In this document: piece by piece, positions 32,803-41,296 of the stretch | How positions within the stretch are numbered: position 1 is the stretch's first letter | Layout of the letters: each line of letters opens with the position of its first letter | DNA from: Bordetella petrii | GTDB taxonomy: Bacteria > Pseudomonadota > Gammaproteobacteria > Burkholderiales > Burkholderiaceae_B | Assembly (NCBI RefSeq): GCF_000067205.1 | Contig: NC_010170.1 | Location: 868,001 to 932,000, forward strand | Reading direction: 5' to 3' | DNA length: 64,000 nucleotides | Position numbers and translations under genes: made by a program | Notes under the pieces: generated by a model | What the model was told of the DNA's origin: nothing | Databases searched by the model: none | What the model saw: the letters and a program-made list of their open reading frames with translations, nothing else

Positions 32803-33780
32803 TCAGTTGGTCTGGATGTTGGCCGACTTGATCACGTTCGCCCACATGGCGTATTCGCGATCGATGCGTCCCTGCACGGCTACACCGTCGCCTTCGTCGA
32901 CGGTGTAGCCGCCGTCGACCATGGCCTTGCGGAACGCCGGGTCTTTCGACACGGCGGACAGCGCCTTGGACAGCCGCGCCTTGACCGCGTCGGGCAGCTT
33001 GGGCGGCGCCATCAGCGCATACCAGCCGACCACTTCATAGTCTTTCAGGCCGGCCTCGATCATGGTGGGCACGTCGGGCAGTTCGGGGTTGCGCTCGCGC
33101 GAGGTCACCGCCAGGGCGCGCGCCTTGCCGCTCTTGATGAACGGAATAGCCGTGCTGGTGATGTCGAACATGAAGGTGATCTTGCCGCTGACCACGTCCA
33201 TCATCGCCGGCGAGTTGCCGCGGTACGGAACATGCAGCATGGGGGCCTGCGCTTGCAGCTTGAGCAGTTCGGCCGACAGGTGGTTCGAGGCGCCCACGCC
33301 CGCCGAGCCGAAGCTCACCGCCTCGGGGTGCGCCTTGGCGTACGAAATCAGCTCGCCCACGCTCTTGGCCGGAATCTGCGGCCCGATCAGCAGCACGTTG
33401 GTGTAGTCGACCACCATGCCGATGGGGGTGAAGTCTTTATGCGGATCGAACAGCTTGCTGTTCTGCACCAGCGGCGAGATGGTCAGCGAGGGGCTGGCCG
33501 CGAAGCCCAGCAGGTAGCCGTCGGGCGCCGCCTTGGCGGTGGCGTCGGACGCGATCATGCCGCTGGCGCCGGCGCGGTTTTCCACCACCACGGGTTGGCC
33601 CAGTTTCTCGCCCAGGTACTTGGCGAACACGCGCGCGGTGGTGTCCACCGGGCCGCCGGGCGCGTAGCCCACCAGCAGCCGCAGCGGCCGGTCCGGGTAG
33701 TTGTCGCTGGCCTGGGCGGCGCCGGTAGCGCACAGGGCCAGTGCCAGGGCGCTGGCGCGCAGCAAAGAGGTGATCTGCAT
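32803..33780 (-). CDS. Bug/TctC-family periplasmic receptor
   Basis: A 325-aa receptor with a Sec signal peptide of about 24 residues ending A-Q-A-S. The Bug signature LLVGYAPGGPVDTTARVFAK is followed by VVVENRAGASG and SFGSAGVGASNHLSAELLK. It lies 17 bp before the nitronate monooxygenase gene and has no membrane partner genes. The ligand is unknown; linkage suggests a compound metabolised by the neighbouring oxygenase. Confidence 0.92.
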   Translation of the reverse strand: MQITSLLRASALALALCATGAAQASDNYPDRPLRLLVGYAPGGPVDTTARVFAKYLGEKLGQPVVVENRAGASGMIASDATAKAAPDGYLLGFAASPSLTISPLVQNSKLFDPHKDFTPIGMVVDYTNVLLIGPQIPAKSVGELISYAKAHPEAVSFGSAGVGASNHLSAELLKLQAQAPMLHVPYRGNSPAMMDVVSGKITFMFDITSTAIPFIKSGKARALAVTSRERNPELPDVPTMIEAGLKDYEVVGWYALMAPPKLPDAVKARLSKALSAVSKDPAFRKAMVDGGYTVDEGDGVAVQGRIDREYAMWANVIKSANIQTN

Positions 33781-34097
33781 GGATAGTCTCCGTTGTTATG
33801 TGTGCTGTTTCGCGGGTTTGCCTGCTGCATTGCGGCCGCTCCCGCAGCGGCCGCGTCGTCCGCGCCTATCGGCGGACGATGGGTGCTGGCAGTGTCGGGC
33901 GAGCTGGCGCGGTTGACCATTCTTCATTGCCGAAGCAGGGGTTTTGCCGGACGGTACGCTGTAGCGGGCGTCCACGCGCGCGCCCCACAGCGGCTTTGCG
34001 GCGGCCATGCTTCGTTTGCACAAAACCCCCGCTTCCACAGAGGCAGATTGCCCTGGCGGCCGGGCCGTGGCTAGATACGGGCAGAAGGAGACCGCAC
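33781..34097. other. Divergent intergenic region with a long spaced inverted repeat
   Basis: 317 bp between the leftward Bug gene and the rightward acyl-CoA dehydrogenase operon. It holds a spaced inverted repeat: GAAGCAGGGGTTTTG (33932-33946) and CAAAACCCCCGCTTC (34021-34035), complementary except at one position and 74 bp apart. This could be a looped operator or two half-sites of a regulator. The ribosome site AGAAGGAG at 34083-34090 belongs to the downstream gene. No coding potential is seen. Confidence 0.5.
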
Positions 34098-35288
34098 ATG
34101 GATCTGAGCTGGACCCCGGAAGAACGCAGCTTCCGCGAAACCGTACGCGCGTTCGCGCAAGAAAAACTGCCCGGCGACATCCGCGACAAGGTGCTGCGCC
34201 ACCAGCGCCTCGAACGCGACGACTACATCCGCTGGCATCGCATTCTCGACGACCAGGGCTGGGGCGCGCCCACCTGGCCCAAAGAATTCGGCGGCACGGG
34301 CTGGAACCCCATCCAGCGCCTCATCTTCGAGGTCGAGTGTTTCAAGGCAGGCGCGCCGCGCCTGCTGCCGTTCGGCCTGAGCATGATCGGCCCCGTGCTC
34401 ATGAAATACGGCAGTCCCGAGCAGCAGCAGCGGCTGCTGCCGCGCATCATCCGCGTCGACGACTGGTGGTGCCAGGGCTATTCCGAGCCGGGCTCGGGGT
34501 CCGACCTGGCCTCGCTGAAGACGCGCGCCGAGCTCGACGGCGACCATTACGTCGTCAATGGCCAGAAAACCTGGACCACGCTGGCGCAATACGCCGACTG
34601 GATGTTCTGCCTGGTGCGCACCGACCCCGATGCCAAGGCGCAGCGCGGCATCTCCATGCTGCTGATCGACATGCGCACACCCGGTGTCAGCGTGCGCCCG
34701 ATCCGCACGCTCGACGGCGGGCACGATGTCAACGAAGTGTGGCTCGAAAATGTGCGCGTGCCGGTGGCCAACCGCGTGGGCGAAGCCGGCCAGGGCTGGA
34801 CCTACGCCAAGTACCTGCTGGGCCACGAGCGCACCGGTATCGCCGGGCTGGGCCATTGCCATCGCGAACTCGGCATCCTGAAAGACCTGGCCGCGCGTAC
34901 CCAGCGGCGTGGCCGCCCCATTCTCGACGACAGCCGCATGCGCGACCGTATCTCGCGCATCGAGGTCGACATCATGGCGCTGGAAATGCTGCTGCTGCGC
35001 GTGGCCGCGGCGCGCGGCGACGCGCCCGGGCCGGAGGCCTCGGTGCTGAAGATCCGCGGCTCCGAAATCCAGCAAGACCTGGCGATGCTGCAGATGGAAA
35101 TCGCCGGCCCCGATGCCTGGCCGTACGATCCCGACTGGATGCATGCCGATGCGGCTTTCCACGGTCCCGGTCCCGACATGACGGCCGCGGCCGGCGCCGG
35201 CTATGCCGACATGCGCAAGACCACCATCTACGGTGGCACCACCGAGGTGCAGAAGGGCATCATCGCCCGCATGATGCTGGGCCTGTAA
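34098..35288 (+). CDS. Acyl-CoA dehydrogenase, large-subunit type (PimC-like)
   Basis: A 396-aa FAD acyl-CoA dehydrogenase. FAD-binding segments are WWCQGYSEPGSGSDLASLKT and NGQKTWTTLAQYADW; the C-terminal segment is TTIYGGTTEVQKGIIARM. At the canonical catalytic position (E of Y-E-G-T) there is Gly, as is common in one chain of heteromeric enzymes. The next gene encodes a second, shorter dehydrogenase, so an alpha2beta2 enzyme like pimeloyl-CoA dehydrogenase PimCD or the steroid FadE/ChsE pairs is likely. First gene of a six-gene rightward operon; AGAAGGAG precedes the ATG. Confidence 0.92.
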   Translation: MDLSWTPEERSFRETVRAFAQEKLPGDIRDKVLRHQRLERDDYIRWHRILDDQGWGAPTWPKEFGGTGWNPIQRLIFEVECFKAGAPRLLPFGLSMIGPVLMKYGSPEQQQRLLPRIIRVDDWWCQGYSEPGSGSDLASLKTRAELDGDHYVVNGQKTWTTLAQYADWMFCLVRTDPDAKAQRGISMLLIDMRTPGVSVRPIRTLDGGHDVNEVWLENVRVPVANRVGEAGQGWTYAKYLLGHERTGIAGLGHCHRELGILKDLAARTQRRGRPILDDSRMRDRISRIEVDIMALEMLLLRVAAARGDAPGPEASVLKIRGSEIQQDLAMLQMEIAGPDAWPYDPDWMHADAAFHGPGPDMTAAAGAGYADMRKTTIYGGTTEVQKGIIARMMLGL

Positions 35289-35315
35289 GGCCGGCCATCG
35301 CAACGGAACACGACT

Positions 35316-36434
35316 ATGGATTTCGCGTATACCGAAGAACAGCGCATGCTGGCCGACAGCCTGCGGCGCCTGGTGCAAGACGAATGGGGCTTCGCCGCGC
35401 GCCGCGCGCGCGCCGCGCAGCCGCAGCTGGACACGCGCGCCTGGGAACAGCTGGCAGAGCTGGGCGTGCTGGGTCTGAACATCGCCGCCGAGCATGGCGG
35501 CTTCGGCGAGGCGCCCGCCAGCCTCTTGCCGGTGCACTTGGAACTGGGCCGGGGCCTGGTGTCCGAGCCGGTGATTCCCAGCGCGGTAATGGGCGCGGCC
35601 CTGCTGGCCGCCTGCGCCGATGACGCCACGCAGCGCGAGTGGCTGCCGGCGCTGGCGTCGGGGCAGGCCATTGTTTCGCTGGCCTGGCAGGAGCCCGGCC
35701 GGCGCTACGACGCCGAACCCGAACTGTGCCGGGTGCGCCCTGCCGCGGACCGCATCCTGGAACTGTCGGGCGCCAAGCACCTGGTGTGGCACGGCGCGGC
35801 CGCGCACGCCTGGATCGTGTCGGCCCGCGACATCGACGACGAACCCGTGCTGCTGCGGGTGCCCGCCAATGCGCAGGGCGTCACGGTGCTGGACACGCCC
35901 ACGCTCGACCGCGCGCGTTGCGCGCGCATCGATTTCGACCGTACGCCGCTGGGCGCGGATGCCATTCTGGCGCAGGGGCCGGCGGCTCGCGCGGCCCTGG
36001 CCACGGCCGTCGACTGGGGCACCGCCGCCCTGTGCGCGCATGCCGCGGGCGCCATGGAACGCCTGCTCGAAATCACTATCGACTACCTCAAGACGCGTCG
36101 TCAGTTCGGCCAGCCGCTGGCTTCGTTCCAGGTGCTGCAGCATCGCATGGCCGATATGCTGGTCGCCAAGGAAATGGCCTTGTCCATGGCCTATGTGGCG
36201 GCCGCCGCGCTCAGCGAGCCCGACCCGGCCCAGCGCCGCCGCATGCTTGCCGCCGCCAAGATCGAGGCCGCGCGCGCCGGCCGCTTCGTGGCCCAGAGCG
36301 CCGTGCAGCTGCATGGCGGCATGGGCATGACCGACGAACTCGAAGTGGGCGACTACTTCAAGCGGCTGACCATGATCGACCAGCTGCTGGGCGACAGCGC
36401 CGAGCAGCTCGCGGTGCTCGAGGAACTTGCATGA
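35316..36434 (+). CDS. Acyl-CoA dehydrogenase, small-subunit type (PimD-like)
   Basis: A 372-aa acyl-CoA dehydrogenase-fold protein starting MDFAYTEEQRMLADSLRRLV. The middle FAD-contact loop is reduced (WQEPGRRYDAEPELCRV instead of the T-E-P-x-A-G-S-D type), which is typical of the small chain of heteromeric dehydrogenases. The C-terminal QLHGGMGMTDELEVGDYFKR helix region is kept. It follows the large-chain gene by 27 bp, and its TGA overlaps the next ATG (ATGA). Confidence 0.9.
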   Translation: MDFAYTEEQRMLADSLRRLVQDEWGFAARRARAAQPQLDTRAWEQLAELGVLGLNIAAEHGGFGEAPASLLPVHLELGRGLVSEPVIPSAVMGAALLAACADDATQREWLPALASGQAIVSLAWQEPGRRYDAEPELCRVRPAADRILELSGAKHLVWHGAAAHAWIVSARDIDDEPVLLRVPANAQGVTVLDTPTLDRARCARIDFDRTPLGADAILAQGPAARAALATAVDWGTAALCAHAAGAMERLLEITIDYLKTRRQFGQPLASFQVLQHRMADMLVAKEMALSMAYVAAAALSEPDPAQRRRMLAAAKIEAARAGRFVAQSAVQLHGGMGMTDELEVGDYFKRLTMIDQLLGDSAEQLAVLEELA

Positions 36435-37228
36435 CCCAGGCCTACGAACAGATCCGCTTCACGCTGGAAGACGGCGTGGGCGTCATTACCCTGAACCGCC
36501 CCGACCGCCTCAACAGCTTCACGGCGGTCATGCACGCCGAACTGGCGCGCGCCCTCGATACCCTCGAGGCCTGCGCCGAACTGCGCGGCCTGGTGATCAC
36601 CGGCGCGGGGCGCGGCTTCTGCGCCGGCCAGGACCTGAGCGAGCGCAAGCCGCTGCCGGCCGGCCAGCGCCGCGATCTCAGCGAGGGGCTGCGCAATTTC
36701 TATCGTCCGCTGGTGCTGCGCCTGCGGGCCTTGCCGGTGCCGGTCGTGTGCCTGGTCAATGGCGTGGCGGCGGGGGCGGGGGCCAGCCTGGTGTTCGCCT
36801 GCGACGTGGTCTATGCGGTGGAATCGGCGCGCTTCATCCAGGCATTCAGCAAGATCGGCCTGTTGCCCGACGCCGGCGGAACCTGGTTCCTGCCGCGCCT
36901 GGTGGGCTCGGCGCGCGCCATGGGGGCGGCCCTGTTCGGCGACACGGTGTCGGCGCGCCAGGCCGAGCAGTGGGGCCTGATCTGGCGCTGCATTCCCGAT
37001 GGCGATCTCGACGCCACCCGCGCCCAGGTGGTGGCCACCCTGGCCGGTGGGCCCACCCGGGCCTATGCCGCCACCAAGCAGGCCCTGCAGGCCGCCAGCG
37101 GCAACACCCTGGCGCAGCAACTGGATCTGGAATGCGATTTGCAGCAGCAACTGGGCTACACCGACGACTATCTGGAGGGCATGCGCGCCTTCGCCGAGAA
37201 GCGGCCGCCGGCGTTCCAGGGCAAATAG
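36431..37228 (+). CDS. Enoyl-CoA hydratase/isomerase (PaaG-like)
   Basis: A 265-aa crotonase protein. The oxyanion-hole loop is VNGVAAGAGASLVFACDVV, and the second site reads IGLLPDAGGTWFLPRLVG, with the Asp (LPDAGG) typical of PaaG-type isomerases/hydratases instead of the usual second Glu. The preceding CAGQDLSERK is also PaaG-like. Translation is coupled to the upstream dehydrogenase gene (ATGA). It would process the enoyl-CoA made by the dehydrogenase pair. Confidence 0.92.
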   Translation: MTQAYEQIRFTLEDGVGVITLNRPDRLNSFTAVMHAELARALDTLEACAELRGLVITGAGRGFCAGQDLSERKPLPAGQRRDLSEGLRNFYRPLVLRLRALPVPVVCLVNGVAAGAGASLVFACDVVYAVESARFIQAFSKIGLLPDAGGTWFLPRLVGSARAMGAALFGDTVSARQAEQWGLIWRCIPDGDLDATRAQVVATLAGGPTRAYAATKQALQAASGNTLAQQLDLECDLQQQLGYTDDYLEGMRAFAEKRPPAFQGK

Positions 37229-37348
37229 TGGCGCGGCCGCACGCGCGGATTCCGGCCTCTTGAACCCCGTCTTGTAGAAATACGAATTCACAAAACCGGA
37301 GGGGCAGGGCATTCTTGCGGCTGCAACGACACCGCCAAGGAATCCAAC

Positions 37349-38179
37349 ATGACGTCTTCCAACCCCGCGGCCTGGATCGGCCGCGGCGAGTCCGTGGCCG
37401 ACAACCTCGACGCCGGCCATGCCGGGCGCATCGCCGCCACCCTGGGCGAGCCCGCGCCGGCCGTCGGGGCGTCCCTGCCGCCGCTGTGGCACTGGGCCTT
37501 CTTCATCAGTCCGGTCGGCATGGACGGCATCGGCGCCGACGGCCACCCGGCGCGCGGCGGCTTCCTGCCGCCCGCCGACGACCGCAACCGCATGTGGGCG
37601 GGGGGGCGCGTGGCTTTCCATGCTCCGCTGCGCGTGGGCGTGCCGGCCGAACGCCGCTCCACCGTGGCCGACGTGCGCGAGAAAACCGGCCGTACCGGCG
37701 CGCTGCTGTTCGTGACCGTGCGCCACGAATACCACCAGGATGGCGTCCTGGCCATCCAGGAAGAACAAGATATCGTCTACCGCCAGCCGTCGCCGCCCAA
37801 GCTGGCGGGCACCGACGCCCCGCCCGCCTCGCAATGGCGCCGGCAGGTCGACCCATCGCCGGTGCTGCTGTTCCGCTATTCGGCGGTTACCTTCAACGGC
37901 CACCGCATTCACTACGACCACCCCTATGTCACGGGCACCGAAGGCTATCCGGGGCTGGTGGTGCACGGCCCCATGATCGCCACCCTGATGGTCGCGGCGT
38001 TTCGCGCCGCCCATCCCTCGGCGCGCCTTGACCACCTGTCGTACCGGGGCCTGCGGCCCCTCATCGCGCCCAAGCCTTTCGATGTCGCGGGCCGCATCAA
38101 TGAAGCCGGCCTGGCCGAGCTGTGGGCCGAGCAAGACGGCACGCTGGCGCACCAGGCGCAGCTGAAGTTTTCCGCATGA
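37349..38179 (+). CDS. MaoC-type hydratase, mesaconyl/itaconyl-CoA hydratase-like
   Basis: A 276-aa two-part hot-dog protein of the HTD2/mesaconyl-C4-CoA hydratase group. Features are WHWAFFISPVGMDGIGADGH near residues 47-66 and the C-terminal catalytic region FRYSAVTFNGHRIHYDHPY followed by YPGLVVHGPMIATLM. The length and motifs fit the Ich (itaconyl-CoA hydratase) type enzymes. Its operon also encodes a CoA-transferase and a CitE-like lyase, as expected for an itaconate- or mesaconate-type pathway. It starts 120 bp after the crotonase gene. Confidence 0.85.
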   Translation: MTSSNPAAWIGRGESVADNLDAGHAGRIAATLGEPAPAVGASLPPLWHWAFFISPVGMDGIGADGHPARGGFLPPADDRNRMWAGGRVAFHAPLRVGVPAERRSTVADVREKTGRTGALLFVTVRHEYHQDGVLAIQEEQDIVYRQPSPPKLAGTDAPPASQWRRQVDPSPVLLFRYSAVTFNGHRIHYDHPYVTGTEGYPGLVVHGPMIATLMVAAFRAAHPSARLDHLSYRGLRPLIAPKPFDVAGRINEAGLAELWAEQDGTLAHQAQLKFSA

Positions 38180-38235
38180 ACACGCCGGCCGCCCCGGGCG
38201 GCCGGTTCCGCAGTGCGCAGCACGAAGGTACCCCC

Positions 38236-39432
38236 ATGAATTCCGCCACACCTGTCCGCCCGCTCGACGGCATTACCGTCGTCAGCCTCGAACACGCCAT
38301 CGCCGCCCCGTTCTGCACGCGCCAGCTTGCCGACATGGGCGCGCGCGTCATCAAAATCGAACGTCCCGGCGTGGGCGACTTCGCGCGCGGCTACGACGAG
38401 CGCGTGCGCGGCCTGTCTTCGCATTTCGTCTGGACCAACCGCTCGAAAGAAAGCCTCACCCTCGATCTCAAACACCCCGACGCCGCCGAGGTCATGCAGC
38501 GTCTGCTCGATTCCGCCGACGTCCTGGTGCAAAACCTGGCCCCCGGCGCCGCCGAGCGCCTGGGCCTGTCGTTCGAGACCCTGCATGCCAGGCATCCGCG
38601 CCTGATCGTCTGCGACATCTCGGGCTATGGCCAGGGCGGTCCTTACGAGCGCAAGAAAGCCTACGACCTGCTCATCCAGAGCGAAAGCGGTTTCGTGTCG
38701 GTTACCGGCTCGGCGCAAGAGCCCGCCAAGGCCGGTTGCTCCATTTCCGACATCGCCGCCGGCATGTACGCCTATTCTTCCATCCTGAACGCGCTGCTGC
38801 TGCGCCAGCGCACGGGCCTGGGCAGCCGGCTCGACGTCTCCATGCTGGAAAGCATGGTCGAATGGATGGGCTTCCCGCTGTACTACGCGTTCGAGGGCGC
38901 CGCGCCGCCCATGCGCGCGGGCGCGGCGCATGCCAGCATCTATCCGTACGGCCCGTTCCCGGTGGGCGACGGCGCCACCATCATGCTGGGCCTGCAGAAC
39001 GAGCGCGAATGGCGCGTGTTCTGCGACCGCGTGCTGGGCCAGCCCGAACTGGCCGACGACGAACGCTTCGCGTCCAATTCGCGCCGCGCCGCCAACCGTG
39101 ACGCGCTGCGCGCCCTGATCGTGCAGGCCTTTGCCGGGCTCACCATCGACCAGGTCACCGAACGCCTCGAAGCCGCTCAGATCGCCAATGCCCGCGTCAA
39201 CGAAATGAAAGACGTCTGGGCTCACCCACAGTTGCAGGCGCGCCAGCGCTGGCGCGAAATCTCCAGCCCCGCCGGCACGCTGCCCGCGCTGCTGCCGCCG
39301 GCCTCCAGCAACGCCTTCACGCCGCGCATGGATCCGGTGCCCGCAGTGGGCGAAAACACCGATGCGGTGCTAGCATCGTTAGGGTATGCGCCCGAAGACG
39401 TGGCGCGCCTGCGTGCTGCCGAGGTCGTGTAA
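38236..39432 (+). CDS. Family III (CaiB/BaiF) CoA-transferase
   Basis: A 398-aa family III CoA-transferase. The start PLDGITVVSLEHAIAAPFC and RVIKIERPGVGDFARGYD are typical, and the catalytic aspartate is Asp144 in KKAYDLLIQSESG. Two starts are possible: ATG 38176 overlaps the preceding stop (ATGA) and adds 20 poorly conserved residues; ATG 38236 has a GAAGG site 8 bp upstream and begins close to the conserved domain, so it is used here. It shares one base with the next gene start. Probable role: CoA activation of a C5 dicarboxylate. Confidence 0.9.
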   Translation: MNSATPVRPLDGITVVSLEHAIAAPFCTRQLADMGARVIKIERPGVGDFARGYDERVRGLSSHFVWTNRSKESLTLDLKHPDAAEVMQRLLDSADVLVQNLAPGAAERLGLSFETLHARHPRLIVCDISGYGQGGPYERKKAYDLLIQSESGFVSVTGSAQEPAKAGCSISDIAAGMYAYSSILNALLLRQRTGLGSRLDVSMLESMVEWMGFPLYYAFEGAAPPMRAGAAHASIYPYGPFPVGDGATIMLGLQNEREWRVFCDRVLGQPELADDERFASNSRRAANRDALRALIVQAFAGLTIDQVTERLEAAQIANARVNEMKDVWAHPQLQARQRWREISSPAGTLPALLPPASSNAFTPRMDPVPAVGENTDAVLASLGYAPEDVARLRAAEVV

Positions 39433-40265
39433 TGCAAGCCATAGCCCGTACCGTCCGTACCGCCCTGTTCGTGCCGGCCAGCCGGCCCGAACGCATTCCC
39501 AAGGCGCTGGCCAGCGGCGCCGACACCGTCATCGTCGATCTCGAAGACGCCGTCGAGCACCTGGCCAAAGACAGCGCCCGCGAAGCCCTGTGCGATTTCC
39601 TGGGCACCCACCCCGAGGTCCGCCTGTGGGTGCGCATCAACGATGCCTCCACGCCCTGGCACGACGACGACCTCAAGGCCTGCCACAACCATCCGGGCGT
39701 GGCGGCCATCGTCCTGCCCAAGACCGAAACCCAGGCCCATGTGCGGCATGCCGCGCAAACTGGCATCGACATCGTGCCCATCCTGGAAACCGCCGACGGC
39801 GTTCTCAACGCGGCCGAAATCGCCGCCACACCCGGCGTGCAGCGCCTGGCGTTCGGCAGCCTCGACTACGGGCTCGACCTCGGCCTGACCACCGATTCCG
39901 ACGGCGCGGGCGTGGTGCTGGACCACGCCCGCGTCCAGGTGCTGCTGCGCAGCCGCGCGGCCGGGCTGGCGCCGGCGCTCGACGGCGTATTTCCCGGCGT
40001 GCAAGACACCGCCGGCATGCAGGCGGCCGCCTGCCGCGCCCGCGACATGGGCTTTGGCGGCATGTTGTGCATCCATCCCACCCAGGTGGGCATCATCCAC
40101 GGCGCCTTCGCGCCGCCAGCGGCCGATCTCGAATGGGCGCGCCGCGTGGTGGCCGTGCATCGCGACAGCGGCGCCGGCACGTTCATGCTTGAAGGCAAAA
40201 TGGTCGACGCACCCGTCATCGCGCGCGCCCGCCAGCTATTGCAGCGCGCCGGCGAGCAGGCCTAA
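39432..40265 (+). CDS. HpcH/HpaI-family CoA lyase (CitE/citramalyl-CoA lyase-like)
   Basis: A 277-aa TIM-barrel lyase. The N-terminus ALFVPASRPERIPKALASGA and DTVIVDLEDAVEHLAKDSAR (metal-binding E-D region), the later P-I-L-E-T-A-D-G-V and the FGSLDYGLDLGL segment match the CitE-like group, which includes citramalyl-CoA and malyl-CoA lyases. It would cleave a 3-hydroxy-3-methyl or malyl-type CoA ester into acetyl-CoA and a 2-oxo acid. Last gene of the operon, ending just before a REP-like repeat array. Confidence 0.9.
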   Translation: MQAIARTVRTALFVPASRPERIPKALASGADTVIVDLEDAVEHLAKDSAREALCDFLGTHPEVRLWVRINDASTPWHDDDLKACHNHPGVAAIVLPKTETQAHVRHAAQTGIDIVPILETADGVLNAAEIAATPGVQRLAFGSLDYGLDLGLTTDSDGAGVVLDHARVQVLLRSRAAGLAPALDGVFPGVQDTAGMQAAACRARDMGFGGMLCIHPTQVGIIHGAFAPPAADLEWARRVVAVHRDSGAGTFMLEGKMVDAPVIARARQLLQRAGEQA

Positions 40266-40289
40266 GCGGTCGGGCTGGCGCGCGGGGCA

Positions 40290-40795
40290 CTGGCGCCAGG
40301 TGCCTGACTCCCGCAGGGTGTCAGGCACTGTGTGGGTGAGATGTTCGTGGTGTTTTACGGTGTCTGACACCTTCGGAGTCAGACACCTTGTCAACTGCGA
40401 TCTGGCGCCAGGTGTCTGACTCCCGCAGGGTGTCAGGCACTGTGTGGGTTAGATATTCGTGGTGTTTTGCGGTGTCTGACACCTTCGGAGTCAGACACCT
40501 TGTCAGCTGCGATCTGGCGCCAGGTGTCTGACTCCCGCAGGGTGTCAGGCACCGTATGGGTGAGATATTCGTGTCGTTTCGCGGTGTCTGACACCTTCGG
40601 AGTCAGACACCTGGCCAGCTGCGATTTCATTGTCAGCCGCGATCTGGCTTCAGGTGCCTGACTCCCGCAGGGTGTCAGGCACTGTGTGGGTGAGATGTTC
40701 GTGGTGTTTTGCGGTGTCTGACACCTTCGGAGTCAGACACCTTCGGCGGCCGGACTCGCACCTTCGGAATCAGACGCCTTCGGCGGCCGGACTCG
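40290..40795. repeat. Array of paired REP-like palindromes (about 112-bp period)
   Basis: The marker CAGGTG(C/T)CTGACTCCCGC recurs at 40297, 40409, 40521 and 40651 (spacings 112, 112, 130). Each unit holds P1 (GTGTCTGAC... / ...GTCAGGCAC type arms), a TGTGTGGGTGAGAT-type spacer and P2 (arms GGTGTCTGAC / GTCAGACACC around ACCTTCGGA). The 545-bp gap between the CitE-like lyase gene and folK (convergent) holds nothing else. Confidence 0.9.
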
Positions 40796-40810
40796 TTGTC
40801 CTTTGCGAAC

Positions 40811-41296
40811 TCAACCAGGCAGCCGTTCTATTGACTGGTCGGCCAATTGCGCCAGCAATGTTTGCAGTGGCCCCTGAGGCAGCACCAGTTCTGGCGCCAG
40901 CTCGCCCAGCGGCGCCAGCACGAAGGCGCGCTGGTGCATGCGCGGGTGGGGCAGGCACAGGCGCGGCGTGTCCATGGCGGTGTCACCGTATAGCAGCAGG
41001 TCCAGGTCCAGCGTGCGCGGGGCGTTCTTGTAGGGCCGTTCGCGGCCGTGGCGGGTTTCCAGCGCCTGCAGCGCGTCCAACAACGCCAGTGGCGCCAGGG
41101 TAGTGTCGATTGCCGCCACGGCATTGATGAAATCGGGGCCGGCGGCATCCACGGGCGCGCTGCGGTAAAGGCTGGAAGACCGGCAGGCCAGGATGCCCGG
41201 CGTGGCGGCCAGCTCGTGCAATACGGCGCGCAGCGTGGCCTGGGCATCGCCCAGATTGGCGCCCAGGCCTATGTAGGCGCGCGCCGTGTGGGTCAT
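40811..41296 (-). CDS. folK: 2-amino-4-hydroxy-6-hydroxymethyldihydropteridine pyrophosphokinase
   Basis: 161 aa, normal for HPPK, which transfers pyrophosphate from ATP to the pterin in folate synthesis. Seen: IGLGANLGDAQATL at the N-terminus, SLYRSAPVD, and the catalytic signature KNAPRTLDLDLLLYG with the metal-binding D-x-D, followed by LPHPRMHQRAFVLAPLGEL. Start ATG 41296 overlaps the pcnB stop by 4 bp (ATGA), so it is translationally coupled as the last gene of the hda-HAD-pcnB-folK operon. Confidence 0.96.
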   Translation of the reverse strand: MTHTARAYIGLGANLGDAQATLRAVLHELAATPGILACRSSSLYRSAPVDAAGPDFINAVAAIDTTLAPLALLDALQALETRHGRERPYKNAPRTLDLDLLLYGDTAMDTPRLCLPHPRMHQRAFVLAPLGELAPELVLPQGPLQTLLAQLADQSIERLPG

